Assembly (NCBI GenBank): GCA_003509785.1
Contig: DOMY01000187.1
Location: 30,037 to 72,114, forward strand
Reading direction: 5' to 3'
Source: Gemmobacter sp.
GTDB taxonomy: Bacteria; Pseudomonadota; Alphaproteobacteria; Rhodobacterales; Rhodobacteraceae
DNA length: 42,078 nt
Under the pieces are notes generated by a model. The model had not been told where the DNA came from, searched no databases, and saw only the letters and a list, made by a program, of their open reading frames with translations. Below are positions 1 to 7,759 of the stretch, in pieces. Position 1 is the first letter of the stretch, and each line of letters opens with the position of its first letter. Position numbers and translations under genes: made by a program.

Positions 1-860
1 CCCGCCGCCTGTTTGCCGTTGAACCGGGCCGAGGCGCCATAGCTTTCCTGCCCGATCTCCACCCGCGCCACATCGCCCAGAAACACGGTCGATCCGTCTT
101 CATCGACACGCAGCAGGATGCGTTCGAATTCTTCCACCGATTTCAGCTGTGATTGCGCCGTGACCGACACCTGCAGCTGCTGGCCCTGCACGGCCGGCCG
201 GTCGCCCAGGGTGCCCACGGTGACATTGGTGTTCTGGGCCGAAACCGCCGAGGTCACATCCGAAGGCGTGACGCTGTATTGCACCATCTTCAGCGGATCG
301 AGCCAGATCCGCATGGCATAGCCCGAACCGAAGACATCCACCGAGCCCACACCTTCGGTGCGCTTGACCGGATCAAGGATGTATTGTTCCACCAGATCGC
401 CCAGCTCGGTCGAGCTGCGGCTGCCATCTTCGGAAATCAGCGCCCCCACCATCAGGATCGACGAGGTGGAGCGCGACACGTTCAGCCCGTTCTGCTGCAC
501 CACATCCGGCAATTGCGAGGTGATGAGCTGCAGCTTGTTCTGCACCTGCACCTGCGCAATATCCGGGTCTACCGTATCGTCAAAGGTCAGCGCCACCGAG
601 GCCGAACCCTTGCGCGAGGTCGAGGTCATGTACAGCAGCCCGTCCAGCCCGGTCAGCCCGTCTTCGATGACGGTGGTGACCGAATTCTGCACGGTTTCCG
701 AAGAGGCGCCGCCATAGCTTGCAGAAATCCGCACGGTGGTGGGGGCGATATCGGGATATTTCGAAATCGGCAGCGACCACAGCGCGAAGACGCCGAACAG
801 CATGGTCACGATGGCCAGAACCCAGGCAAAGACCGGGCGGTGAATGAAGAACGATGCCAT
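1..860 (-). CDS. RND multidrug efflux inner-membrane transporter, N-terminal part (partial)
   Basis: The reading frame starts at the ATG at 860 and runs off the left edge, giving about 286 N-terminal residues of a protein that is normally about 1040 long. It begins MASFFIHRPVFAWVLAI, the first membrane helix typical of AcrB/MexB (HAE1) pumps. A periplasmic porter-like stretch follows, with the family-typical run FPxxPDIAPTTV-like (here SKYPDIAPTTVRISASY) and later VKRTEGVGSVDVFG. The protein would use the proton gradient to pump drugs or detergents from periplasm and inner membrane to an outer-membrane channel. The adaptor gene ends 6 bp upstream, so the two form an operon. No TolC-like gene and no regulator lie on this side within the window. 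The family is clear; the substrate cannot be read. Confidence 0.93.
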   Translation of the reverse strand, partial: MASFFIHRPVFAWVLAIVTMLFGVFALWSLPISKYPDIAPTTVRISASYGGASSETVQNSVTTVIEDGLTGLDGLLYMTSTSRKGSASVALTFDDTVDPDIAQVQVQNKLQLITSQLPDVVQQNGLNVSRSTSSILMVGALISEDGSRSSTELGDLVEQYILDPVKRTEGVGSVDVFGSGYAMRIWLDPLKMVQYSVTPSDVTSAVSAQNTNVTVGTLGDRPAVQGQQLQVSVTAQSQLKSVEEFERILLRVDEDGSTVFLGDVARVEIGQESYGASARFNGKQAA

Positions 861-866
861 CCCCGC

Positions 867-2072
867 TTACTCCGATTGCGCCGGGGCGGTTTCAAGGTCG
901 CGCACCACGCCGTTTTCGTCGATCCGCACCGGCACCGGGGCCACTTCGGCGCCCGCGCGCAGATTGGTGGTGCCATCGACGATCAACTGCTCGCCGTCCT
1001 TCAGGCCATCCACCACGACCCAGGCGTTCTGGTGGCTGCCATCGGCGGTGATGCGACGCTGCACCGCCTTGCCGTCTTCGGCCACCCAGACGGTCAGCGC
1101 GCCCGCCCTGTCGCGCGAGGTGATCATCTGCGGCACCAGGATGCCTTCGATCCGCCCGATCTCCAGCGCGCCGCGCAGGAACATGCCGGGCAGGATGCGG
1201 CCATCGGGGTTGGCGGCACGAAAGCGGTATTCCACCGTGCCGGTGGTGGTGGAAACCTCGCTGCCCGAGGCGACCAGAACGCCCTGCGACGCATAGGTGG
1301 AGCCGTTTTCCAGTGTCAGGGTGATATTGAGCTGTTCTGCCGCGCGGATGCGGCCGCTTTCGATCTCGTCGCGGATCTGCAGCATCCGGGCCGAGGGTTC
1401 GAACATATCCACCTCGATCGGGTCCAGCCGGGTGACCGTGGCCATGATATCGGATTGGCTCGCCGTCACCAGATCCCCGACCGAAACCTGCGCCAGACCC
1501 GAGATACCGTCAATCGGGCTGGTCACTGTGGTCCAGCCCAGTTCGATTTCCGCCAGATCCAGCGCGGCTTCGGCGCTTTGCAGGGCGGCTTTGGCCTGTT
1601 CATATTCGGCGCGGGCGGTTTCCAGATCGGCCTGCGTCACGCCTGACCCCACCAGACGTTCCGCCCGGTCCAGCGTGGAGCGGCGCACCGTCACCCCCGC
1701 GCGGGCCGATCCCACGGCCGCCTCGGCGGCGCGCAGATCGGCGCGGGCGCTGGTGTCATCCAGCTGGAACATCGGGGCGCCACGGGTGATCGGCTTGCCC
1801 GGCTCATACAGGATTTCGGTAATCACCCCGGTCATCCGGGGGCGGATATCGGCCTGTTCATAGGCAACGGCCCGGCCCGGAAGGGTATAGCTGCGCGGGA
1901 CCTCCTGCAGTTCGGCGGTAATCACCCCCACCGAACGCGGCTTGGTCGGTGCTTGCCCTGCCCCCCCTCCGGTCTGCGCCAGCAGCGGCAGCGCGGCCAG
2001 TGTCAGAACCGACCCGATCACCATGGCCCGGCCCATCCGCCACATCCCGCCTGTTCCGCCCATATCCGCCAT
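867..2072 (-). CDS. RND efflux periplasmic adaptor subunit (MexA/AcrA type)
   Basis: This 401-residue membrane-fusion protein links the inner-membrane RND pump encoded immediately downstream to an outer-membrane channel. Residues about 15-33 form a hydrophobic signal or anchor ending LPLLAQ, with no lipobox Cys. Next come a lipoyl half-motif (GRAVAYEQADIRPRMTGVI), a helical hairpin rich in Ala and Glu (about 110-175), the second lipoyl half (TVTSPIDGISG) and a beta-barrel and membrane-proximal region ending near GEQLIVDGTTNLRAG. This order is that of AcrA/MexA. An in-frame ATG sits a few codons inside (MWRMGRAMVIG), so the exact start is uncertain by up to about 10 residues. Upstream lies a 254-bp divergent promoter region shared with the amidase operon. 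Confidence 0.92.
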   Translation of the reverse strand: MADMGGTGGMWRMGRAMVIGSVLTLAALPLLAQTGGGAGQAPTKPRSVGVITAELQEVPRSYTLPGRAVAYEQADIRPRMTGVITEILYEPGKPITRGAPMFQLDDTSARADLRAAEAAVGSARAGVTVRRSTLDRAERLVGSGVTQADLETARAEYEQAKAALQSAEAALDLAEIELGWTTVTSPIDGISGLAQVSVGDLVTASQSDIMATVTRLDPIEVDMFEPSARMLQIRDEIESGRIRAAEQLNITLTLENGSTYASQGVLVASGSEVSTTTGTVEYRFRAANPDGRILPGMFLRGALEIGRIEGILVPQMITSRDRAGALTVWVAEDGKAVQRRITADGSHQNAWVVVDGLKDGEQLIVDGTTNLRAGAEVAPVPVRIDENGVVRDLETAPAQSE

Positions 2073-2326
2073 ATCGAAATCCCCTTGGTATTCTTGCTGC
2101 TTGTCCGAAGATCACCGGCCTTGGCAGACGGTGACGGCTTTCGAACGTCAGACAAGGGCGTATCCGCCGCACCCCACGGAAATATGATCGGAATTCCGCC
2201 CTCTGCCGCCCGTTTCGTCACCGCTGCCGCAGGGCCACAGGCCGGAACGACATGCCGGCGTCGTTTTCTGGATGCCCCCTCCCAGGTCCGGCGGCTAGGC
2301 TGACCCCAGATGACAGGAGAACCGCG
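2073..2326. promoter_or_regulatory. divergent promoter region between efflux operon and amidase operon
   Basis: No gene is supported in these 254 bases, which separate two divergent start codons and so must hold both promoters. The only regular structure noted is a perfect 10-bp palindrome CGGAATTCCG at 2189-2198. It is preceded by a related CGGAAAT, so it could be an operator. No -35/-10 pair is convincing by eye. Confidence 0.45.
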
Positions 2327-3781
2327 ATGCTATCCGCCTTTGATGCCCGCGATGCCACCGATCTTGCCGCCCTTGTGGCGCGGGGTGCCGTCAGCCCCGA
2401 TGCGCTGCTGGATGCCAGCCTGGACCGGATGGCGCAATGGAACCCCCGGTTGAATGCCGTGGTGCTGGTGCAGGAAGCCGTCGCGCGGCGGTCCATTGCC
2501 GCAGGCCTGCCGCGCGGGCCGTTTCGCGGCGTGCCCTTCCTGCTGAAGGATCTGGGCTGCGAGGCAGTGGATTTTCCGTCGCATAACGGATCAAACCTGC
2601 TGGCCGATACGCAATATGCGCGGGATTCCGCGATCTTTGCCCGCATCCGCGCCAGCGGCGTGGTGACCTGGGGCCGGACCACCAGCCCCGAAGGCGGCAT
2701 CGGCGCCGCGACCGAGGCGGCGGTTTATGGCGGCCCGACGCGCAACCCCTGGAACCTGGATCACACCTCGGGCGGATCATCGGGCGGGGCCGGGGCGGCG
2801 GTGGCGGCGGGCATCGTGCCCTTCGCCCATGGGTCGGATGGCGGCGGATCGGTGCGGATACCGGCCTCCAGCTGCGGGCTGTTCGGGTTCAAGCCCACCC
2901 GGGCGCGGCTGCCCGATGGCCCCTATGCGGGCGAGGGCTGGGCCGGCATGGCGATCGACGGGTTCCTGACGCGCAGCGTGCGCGACACCGCCGCGATGCT
3001 GGATGCCTGCGAAGGCGTCGATCCGGGCGCGCCCTATTGGGCACCGCCGCTGGCACGGGGCCATATGCAGGCAATCAGCCGCCCGCCGCGCCGGTTGCGG
3101 GTGATGGTCTGCGACACCACCTTTACCGGCGATCCGATCCACCCCGAAGTGCGCGAAGCGGTTCTGGCCACCGCCCGGCTGCTGGAAAGCCTGGGCCATC
3201 ATGTAGAGCCGGGCCGCCCGAGGGCCGATATCAAGGCGATGATGCGGGCCTGGACCGATATTGTGGCCTGCGGCACCGCCCTGGGTGTGCGCAAGGCGCT
3301 GGCCGCCAAGGGCCGCGCCCTGCAGCCCGGCGATGTGGAGGGGGTGACGCGCGGCGCCATCGCCCATGCCGCCACCCTGTCCGGCGCGGATTATCTGGAG
3401 TCGGTGGGCCGCATCCATGCCTTTGGCCGCGATATGGCGGCGGTCTTTGATCCCGAGGATGGCGCAGGCTGCGACATCATCCTGTCGGCCACATTGGCCG
3501 AACCGCCCGCCAGCATCGGGCGTTTTGCCCATGATACCGAAGATTATCTGGCCTATCGCACCGGGCCGGGCGGGATCTTCGATTATTCGCCGTTCTGCGC
3601 CGCCTTCAATGCCTCTGGCCAGCCTGCGGCCTCGCTGCCGCTTGGCTGGTCATCCAACGGGTTGCCGTTGGGGGTGCATCTGGCTGCACGCTTTGGAAGC
3701 GATGAAGAATTAATCGCTCTTTGCGCAGAAATCGAACATTCGCAACCATGGATTGCGCATTACGCGAAACTTGAAGGATAG
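2327..3781 (+). CDS. amidase signature family amidase
   Basis: A 484-residue enzyme of the amidase-signature family, hydrolysing a carboxamide to acid and ammonia or amine in the cytoplasm. The Ser-cisSer-Lys triad is visible: Lys74 in FLLKDLG, the cis-Ser (Ser151) in TSGGSSGG, and the nucleophile Ser175 in DGGGSVRIPA, 24 residues after the cis-Ser as in malonamidase E2. The start at 2327 is preferred because AGGAG lies 8 bases upstream and the N-terminus MLSAFDARDATDLAALV matches family members; an in-frame ATG at 2252 would add an unsupported tail. The gene lies 68 bp before an ABC importer operon on the same strand, which suggests that the imported compound or a derivative is its substrate. 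GatA is unlikely because gatB and gatC are absent here. The substrate is unknown. Confidence 0.9.
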   Translation: MLSAFDARDATDLAALVARGAVSPDALLDASLDRMAQWNPRLNAVVLVQEAVARRSIAAGLPRGPFRGVPFLLKDLGCEAVDFPSHNGSNLLADTQYARDSAIFARIRASGVVTWGRTTSPEGGIGAATEAAVYGGPTRNPWNLDHTSGGSSGGAGAAVAAGIVPFAHGSDGGGSVRIPASSCGLFGFKPTRARLPDGPYAGEGWAGMAIDGFLTRSVRDTAAMLDACEGVDPGAPYWAPPLARGHMQAISRPPRRLRVMVCDTTFTGDPIHPEVREAVLATARLLESLGHHVEPGRPRADIKAMMRAWTDIVACGTALGVRKALAAKGRALQPGDVEGVTRGAIAHAATLSGADYLESVGRIHAFGRDMAAVFDPEDGAGCDIILSATLAEPPASIGRFAHDTEDYLAYRTGPGGIFDYSPFCAAFNASGQPAASLPLGWSSNGLPLGVHLAARFGSDEELIALCAEIEHSQPWIAHYAKLEG

Positions 3782-3835
3782 GTCAGGTTTTTGTTGCGCC
3801 ACGGCGATTCCGTCGCAAAATATGATCAAAATATC

Positions 3836-3840
3836 GGAGG
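3836..3840 (+). promoter_or_regulatory. ribosome binding site supporting a TTG start
   Basis: GGAGG lies 9 bases before the TTG at 3850. There is no ATG or GTG nearby that would keep the conserved N-terminal beta-strand of the ABC ATPase, so the TTG is taken as the true start. Confidence 0.6.
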
Positions 3841-3849
3841 CGAGTCACC

Positions 3850-4905
3850 TTGACCCATGTGAATGCCATCGAGGCGCGGAACACGATCAAGGCCTTCGGG
3901 CAGGGCGATGCAGCGGTTCGCGCGCTGGATGATGTATCCGTGACCATCCGGCAGGGCGAGTTCTTCACGCTGCTTGGCCCCTCGGGCTGTGGCAAGACCA
4001 CGCTCCTGCGGCTGATTGCCGGGTTCGAAATGCCCAGTTCCGGCATGATCCTGATCGACGGGGCCGAGGTCACGAACCTGCCGCCCAACCGGCGGCCAGT
4101 GAATACGGTGTTTCAAAGCTATGCCCTGTTCCCGCATCTGACCGTGGCCGAAAACGTGGGGTTCGCGCTGAAGATGCAGGGCCGACCCAAAGCCGAAATC
4201 ACCGAAACGGCCGCGCGGATGCTGGCTCTGGTCAAGCTGGAACATCTGGCCGGGCGCAAGGTGGCGCAGCTTTCGGGGGGGCAGCAGCAGCGCGTCGCGC
4301 TGGCCCGGGCGCTGGCGCCGCAACCCAAGGTGCTGCTGCTGGACGAACCGCTTTCGGCGCTGGATCTGAAGCTGCGCAAGGAAATGCAGGTCGAGCTGAA
4401 ACGCCTGCAGATGGAAACCGGCATCACCTTCGTTTTCGTCACCCACGATCAGGAAGAAGCCCTGACGATGAGCGACCGCATCGGCGTGATGAGCGCGGGC
4501 AAGCTGCAACAGGTGGGCAGCCCGCGGGACATCTATACCCGCCCGGTGAACCGCTTTGTGGCCAGCTTCATCGGGGAAACCAACTTCCTGCCCGTCACCC
4601 CGTCGCAGGGCGGCGTGAAACTGGGCTGCGGTGCGGTGGTGGTGGCCGAAGGCGAGGGCAGCACCCTGACCATCCGCCCCGAACAGATGCGGCTGGTGGC
4701 CGCGGGCGAACCGGGCACCCTGCCCGCACAGGTGGAAAATCTGGTCTATTTCGGCACCGATACCCATCTGAACCTGCGCCTGCCCGATGGCGAATTGCTG
4801 ACCGCGCGGGTGCAAAGCCCGCCCTCGGGCGATGCCGGTTTTGCCGCAGGGCAGGCCATCGGCGTGGCCTTCCTGCCGGGTGCCGCCCGGCTGATCCGGG
4901 ATTGA
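3850..4905 (+). CDS. potA: polyamine-type ABC transporter ATP-binding protein
   Basis: A 351-residue ATPase of the PotA/PotG family that powers import through the two permeases encoded next. Motifs in order: Walker A GPSGCGKTT (43-51), Q-loop in VFQSYALFP, ABC signature LSGGQQQR (141-148), Walker B VLLLDEP (161-167) and the switch His in FVTHDQEEA. A TOBE-like regulatory domain fills the C-terminal about 110 residues, as in spermidine/putrescine importers. Translation appears to start at TTG (3850) with a strong GGAGG. The stop is 4 bp before the next gene, so the operon is tight. The family also includes importers of other cationic or amide compounds, so the symbol refers to the family and the substrate is not proven. 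Confidence 0.9.
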   Translation: MTHVNAIEARNTIKAFGQGDAAVRALDDVSVTIRQGEFFTLLGPSGCGKTTLLRLIAGFEMPSSGMILIDGAEVTNLPPNRRPVNTVFQSYALFPHLTVAENVGFALKMQGRPKAEITETAARMLALVKLEHLAGRKVAQLSGGQQQRVALARALAPQPKVLLLDEPLSALDLKLRKEMQVELKRLQMETGITFVFVTHDQEEALTMSDRIGVMSAGKLQQVGSPRDIYTRPVNRFVASFIGETNFLPVTPSQGGVKLGCGAVVVAEGEGSTLTIRPEQMRLVAAGEPGTLPAQVENLVYFGTDTHLNLRLPDGELLTARVQSPPSGDAGFAAGQAIGVAFLPGAARLIRD

Positions 4906-4909
4906 CCGC

Positions 4910-5821
4910 ATGAGCCCCGCCGAAGAACAGCAGATCCGCCAATCCTCCCGCAACGGCTGGCTGCTGTCGGCCCCGGCGCTGGTGATCCTGACGCTGGCCG
5001 CCATGGGGCCGCTGCTGGTGGTGATCCTGTATTCCTTCCTCACGCCCGGCCAGTATGGCAATGTGGTCTGGGATTTCAGCTGGGATGGCTGGATCAGCAT
5101 CCTGTTCACCCGCGATATCTTTGACGGCACTCTGGGCCTGGCCGATGCCCATCTGACGATCTTCTGGCGGTCCATCAAACTGTCGCTGCAGACCACGCTG
5201 CTGACCTTTGCCGTGGGCTTTCCGACCGCCTGGTTCATCGCCACGCGGCCCCCCAAGGCCCGGGCGCTGTGGCTTTTCCTCATCACCATTCCCTTCTGGA
5301 CCAACCTGCTGATCCGCACCTTCGCCATCAACGAAGTGCTGCGCAGCGAGGGCCTGATGAACACGCTGCTGATGAAGATCGGCCTGATCGCGGCGCCGAT
5401 CCAGGTGATGTATACCGATACGGCAGTGCTGATCGGCATGGCCTATGTCTATCTGCCGCTGATGGTGCTGCCGCTGTTTGCCGCGATCGACCGCTTTGAC
5501 CTGCGGCTGCTGGAGGCAGGCTATGATCTTTACGCCAGCCGCTGGCAGGTGCTGCGCCATGTCATCCTGCCCATCGTCAAGCCGGGGATCGTGGCCGGGT
5601 CCATTCTGGTCTTCGTGCCCTCGCTGGGGGCCTATGTCACGCCACGGGTGCTGGGTGGCGGCAAGAACATGATGATCGGCAATTTCATCGAGCTGCAGTT
5701 CCTGCAGGGCCGCAACTGGCCGCTGGGCGCCGCGCTGTCGATCCTGCTGCTGATCGTGGTGATGATCGCGCTGCTGATCTACACCCGCGCCGCGGGCAAG
5801 GGGGCCAATCCGCATGGCTGA
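4910..5821 (+). CDS. potB: polyamine-type ABC transporter permease (PotB-like)
   Basis: A 303-residue inner-membrane permease with about six hydrophobic helices, the first around residues 20-40 (LLSAPALVILTLAAMGPLL). The cytoplasmic EAA loop that contacts the ATPase is visible as LLEAGYDLYASRWQVLRHVILPIVKPG. The N-terminal helix followed by a large periplasmic loop is typical of PotB. It lies 4 bp after the ATPase gene and its end overlaps the start of the second permease by 8 bp, consistent with stoichiometric synthesis of the membrane pair. Confidence 0.9.
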   Translation: MSPAEEQQIRQSSRNGWLLSAPALVILTLAAMGPLLVVILYSFLTPGQYGNVVWDFSWDGWISILFTRDIFDGTLGLADAHLTIFWRSIKLSLQTTLLTFAVGFPTAWFIATRPPKARALWLFLITIPFWTNLLIRTFAINEVLRSEGLMNTLLMKIGLIAAPIQVMYTDTAVLIGMAYVYLPLMVLPLFAAIDRFDLRLLEAGYDLYASRWQVLRHVILPIVKPGIVAGSILVFVPSLGAYVTPRVLGGGKNMMIGNFIELQFLQGRNWPLGAALSILLLIVVMIALLIYTRAAGKGANPHG

Positions 5822-6617
5822 ACGCCGCTTCGATATCGCCCGCCTGCCGGGCTTTGCCACCATCGCCATTGCCGCCTTCGTGGTGCTGTATGTGCCGATC
5901 TTCACCCTGGTCGCCTTCAGCTTTAACGGCGGCAATTCCATCGCGGTCTGGAGCGGGTTTTCCCTGCGCTGGTATACCGATGCCTGGGCGAACGAGGCGG
6001 TGAAGGCCGCCACCATCCGGTCGCTGGTCATTGCCAGCAGCGCCGCGATCCTGGCCACCACCGTGGCCACCATGGCCGCCATCGGCACCACCCGCCGCCG
6101 GGCGTTCAAGGGCCAGACGCTGATCTATGTGGCGATCAACCAGCCGCTGATGGTGCCCGAAATCGTGACCGCCGTGGCCTTGATGATCGTGTTCGGCATC
6201 GTGAAACAGGCCACCGGCTATCAGGGCCTTGGCTATCTGATCCTGGCCCATGCCGCCTTCTGCGTGCCCTTTGCCTATCTGCCGATCCGGGCCCGGCTGG
6301 AAGGCATGGATCTGAGCCTGGAAACCGCCGCCGCCGATCTTTACGCCACCCCCTGGCAGTGCTTTCGCCATGTCACCCTGCCGCTGCTGGGGCCGGGCAT
6401 CATCGCCGGGGCCATGCTGGCCTTCGTCATCAGCCTGGATGATGTGGTGATTACCGAATTCGTGAAATCCGGCGGGCAGGATACGCTGCCCACCTATATG
6501 CTGGGCCAGATGCGCCGCGCCATCACGCCCGAGGTCAATGCGATCTCGACCCTGCTGCTGATGCTGACCGTGGTGCTGCTGACCGCCTTCTTCCTTCTGA
6601 CCCGAAAAAAGGCCTGA
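5814..6617 (+). CDS. potC: polyamine-type ABC transporter permease (PotC-like)
   Basis: A 267-residue second permease of the importer. It has an N-terminal helix (TIAIAAFVVLYVPIFTLVAFSF) followed by FNGGNSIAVWSGFSLRWYT, which is characteristic of PotC/PotI proteins. The EAA loop is seen in LETAAADLYATPWQCFRHVTLPLLGPG. It overlaps the upstream permease by 8 bp. The stop codon lies inside a short imperfect tandem repeat (6598-6638). The binding-protein gene follows after 62 bp. Confidence 0.9.
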   Translation: MAERRFDIARLPGFATIAIAAFVVLYVPIFTLVAFSFNGGNSIAVWSGFSLRWYTDAWANEAVKAATIRSLVIASSAAILATTVATMAAIGTTRRRAFKGQTLIYVAINQPLMVPEIVTAVALMIVFGIVKQATGYQGLGYLILAHAAFCVPFAYLPIRARLEGMDLSLETAAADLYATPWQCFRHVTLPLLGPGIIAGAMLAFVISLDDVVITEFVKSGGQDTLPTYMLGQMRRAITPEVNAISTLLLMLTVVLLTAFFLLTRKKA

Positions 6618-6638
6618 CTGACCCGAAAAAGGGCTGAC
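6598..6638 (+). repeat. imperfect tandem repeat over the end of the permease gene
   Basis: Two adjacent copies of about 20-21 bp, TGACCCGAAAAAAGGCCTGAC and the near-copy TGACCCGAAAAAGGGCTGACC, begin at 6598 and 6619. The first copy encodes the last residues TRKKA and the stop at 6615-6617. It looks like a small local duplication. Confidence 0.7.
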
Positions 6639-6679
6639 CAAAAGCCCGGCCCTGCCACATCCAACAGAGAGAGACGAAG

Positions 6680-7708
6680 ATGAAAAACCTTCTGACTGCC
6701 ACAGCGCTTTTGCTGGCCACCACCGGGCTTGCCTCGGCGGAAGGCGTGCTGAACCTGTACAACTGGGGCAATTACACCAGCCCCGATCTGCTGGCGAAGT
6801 TCGAAAAGGAAACCGGCATCAAGGTGACGGTGACCGATTACGACAGCAACGATGTGGCGCTGGCCAAGGTCGAGGCGGGCGGGCATGGCTTTGATCTGGT
6901 GGTGCCTTCGGCCAATTACGTGCCGATCTGGGTGGAAAAGGGCCTGATCGTGGAACTGGACCAGTCGAAACTGGCCAATCACGGCAATATCGCGCCGGAA
7001 TGGAAAGATGTGGCCTGGGATCCGGCCCGCAAGTTCACCATTCCGTGGCAGTGGGGCTCCACCGGGATTGCCGTCAATACCAAGGTCTATTCCGGCGATA
7101 TCAACACCTCTGACATCTTCCTGAACGTGCCGGCCGAACTGAAGGGCAAGATCAACGTCGTGCCCGAAATGAACGACATCATCTCGATGGCCACGATGTG
7201 GGCGGGCGGTCAGCCCTGCAGCGAAGATACCGAAGTGCTGAAAAAGGCCCGCGACGCGCTGCTGGCGGCCAAGCCCGACTGGATCGCCATGGATTACGGC
7301 GCCACCGAAAAGCTGACGAATGGCGATTGGGCGGCCTCGGTCAACTGGAACGGATCGACGATGCGCGCCCGCGTCGGCACCAATGGCGATGTGGCCTATG
7401 GCTATCCGAAAGAGGGCTATCCGCTGTTCATGGATTCGGTCGGCCTTCTGAAAGATGCGCAGAACGTGGAAGAGGCCTATAAATTCCTGGATTTCGTGAT
7501 GATCCCGGAAAATGCCGCGATGATTTCGGCCTTTGCCCGCTATGCCAATGGCATTGCCGGGTCCGAAGCCTTCATGCCCGAAGACATGAAGACCGCCCCC
7601 GAGGTGGTGATCCCGGCAGAATTCAAGGCGGCGGGCGTGTTCCTGCCCACCTGCACCGGCAAATCGCAGGAATACATTTCCGCCATCTGGACCGAGCTGC
7701 AGAAATAA
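6680..7708 (+). CDS. potD: polyamine-type ABC transporter substrate-binding protein (PotD/PotF family)
   Basis: A 342-residue periplasmic binding protein. A Sec signal peptide covers about residues 1-20 (MKNLLTATALLLATTGLASA), with cleavage predicted after ASA. The mature protein opens with EGVLNLYNWGNYTSPDLLAKF, the PotD/PotF hallmark, and contains FDLVVPSANYVPIWVEKGL and PWQWGSTGIAVN. Aromatic residues such as Trp and Tyr at these places line the polyamine pocket in relatives. A purine-rich GAGAGAG precedes the start. It sits at the end of the importer genes and is followed by a GC-rich hairpin, an arrangement that usually gives extra mRNA for the binding protein. Spermidine, putrescine or a related amine or amide are all possible ligands. 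Confidence 0.9.
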   Translation: MKNLLTATALLLATTGLASAEGVLNLYNWGNYTSPDLLAKFEKETGIKVTVTDYDSNDVALAKVEAGGHGFDLVVPSANYVPIWVEKGLIVELDQSKLANHGNIAPEWKDVAWDPARKFTIPWQWGSTGIAVNTKVYSGDINTSDIFLNVPAELKGKINVVPEMNDIISMATMWAGGQPCSEDTEVLKKARDALLAAKPDWIAMDYGATEKLTNGDWAASVNWNGSTMRARVGTNGDVAYGYPKEGYPLFMDSVGLLKDAQNVEEAYKFLDFVMIPENAAMISAFARYANGIAGSEAFMPEDMKTAPEVVIPAEFKAAGVFLPTCTGKSQEYISAIWTELQK

Positions 7709-7716
7709 TCCCCTTC

Positions 7717-7740
7717 GGGCGGGCCGCCAAAGGCCCGCCC
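7717..7740 (+). terminator. GC-rich hairpin between binding protein and amidohydrolase genes
   Basis: Arms GGGCGGGCC (7717-7725) and GGCCCGCCC (7732-7740) flank a six-base loop. No T-run follows, so it is more likely an mRNA-stabilising hairpin or attenuator protecting the binding-protein message than a full terminator. Confidence 0.5.
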
Positions 7741-7759
7741 CCTTCCCCCCGGATTTCCC

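Noticed and set aside
153..1646. Long plus-strand open frame over the efflux genes
   Set aside because: Its translation is rich in His, Arg and Gln with no known family pattern, while the minus strand encodes clear RND and adaptor proteins. It is a shadow frame of GC-rich DNA.
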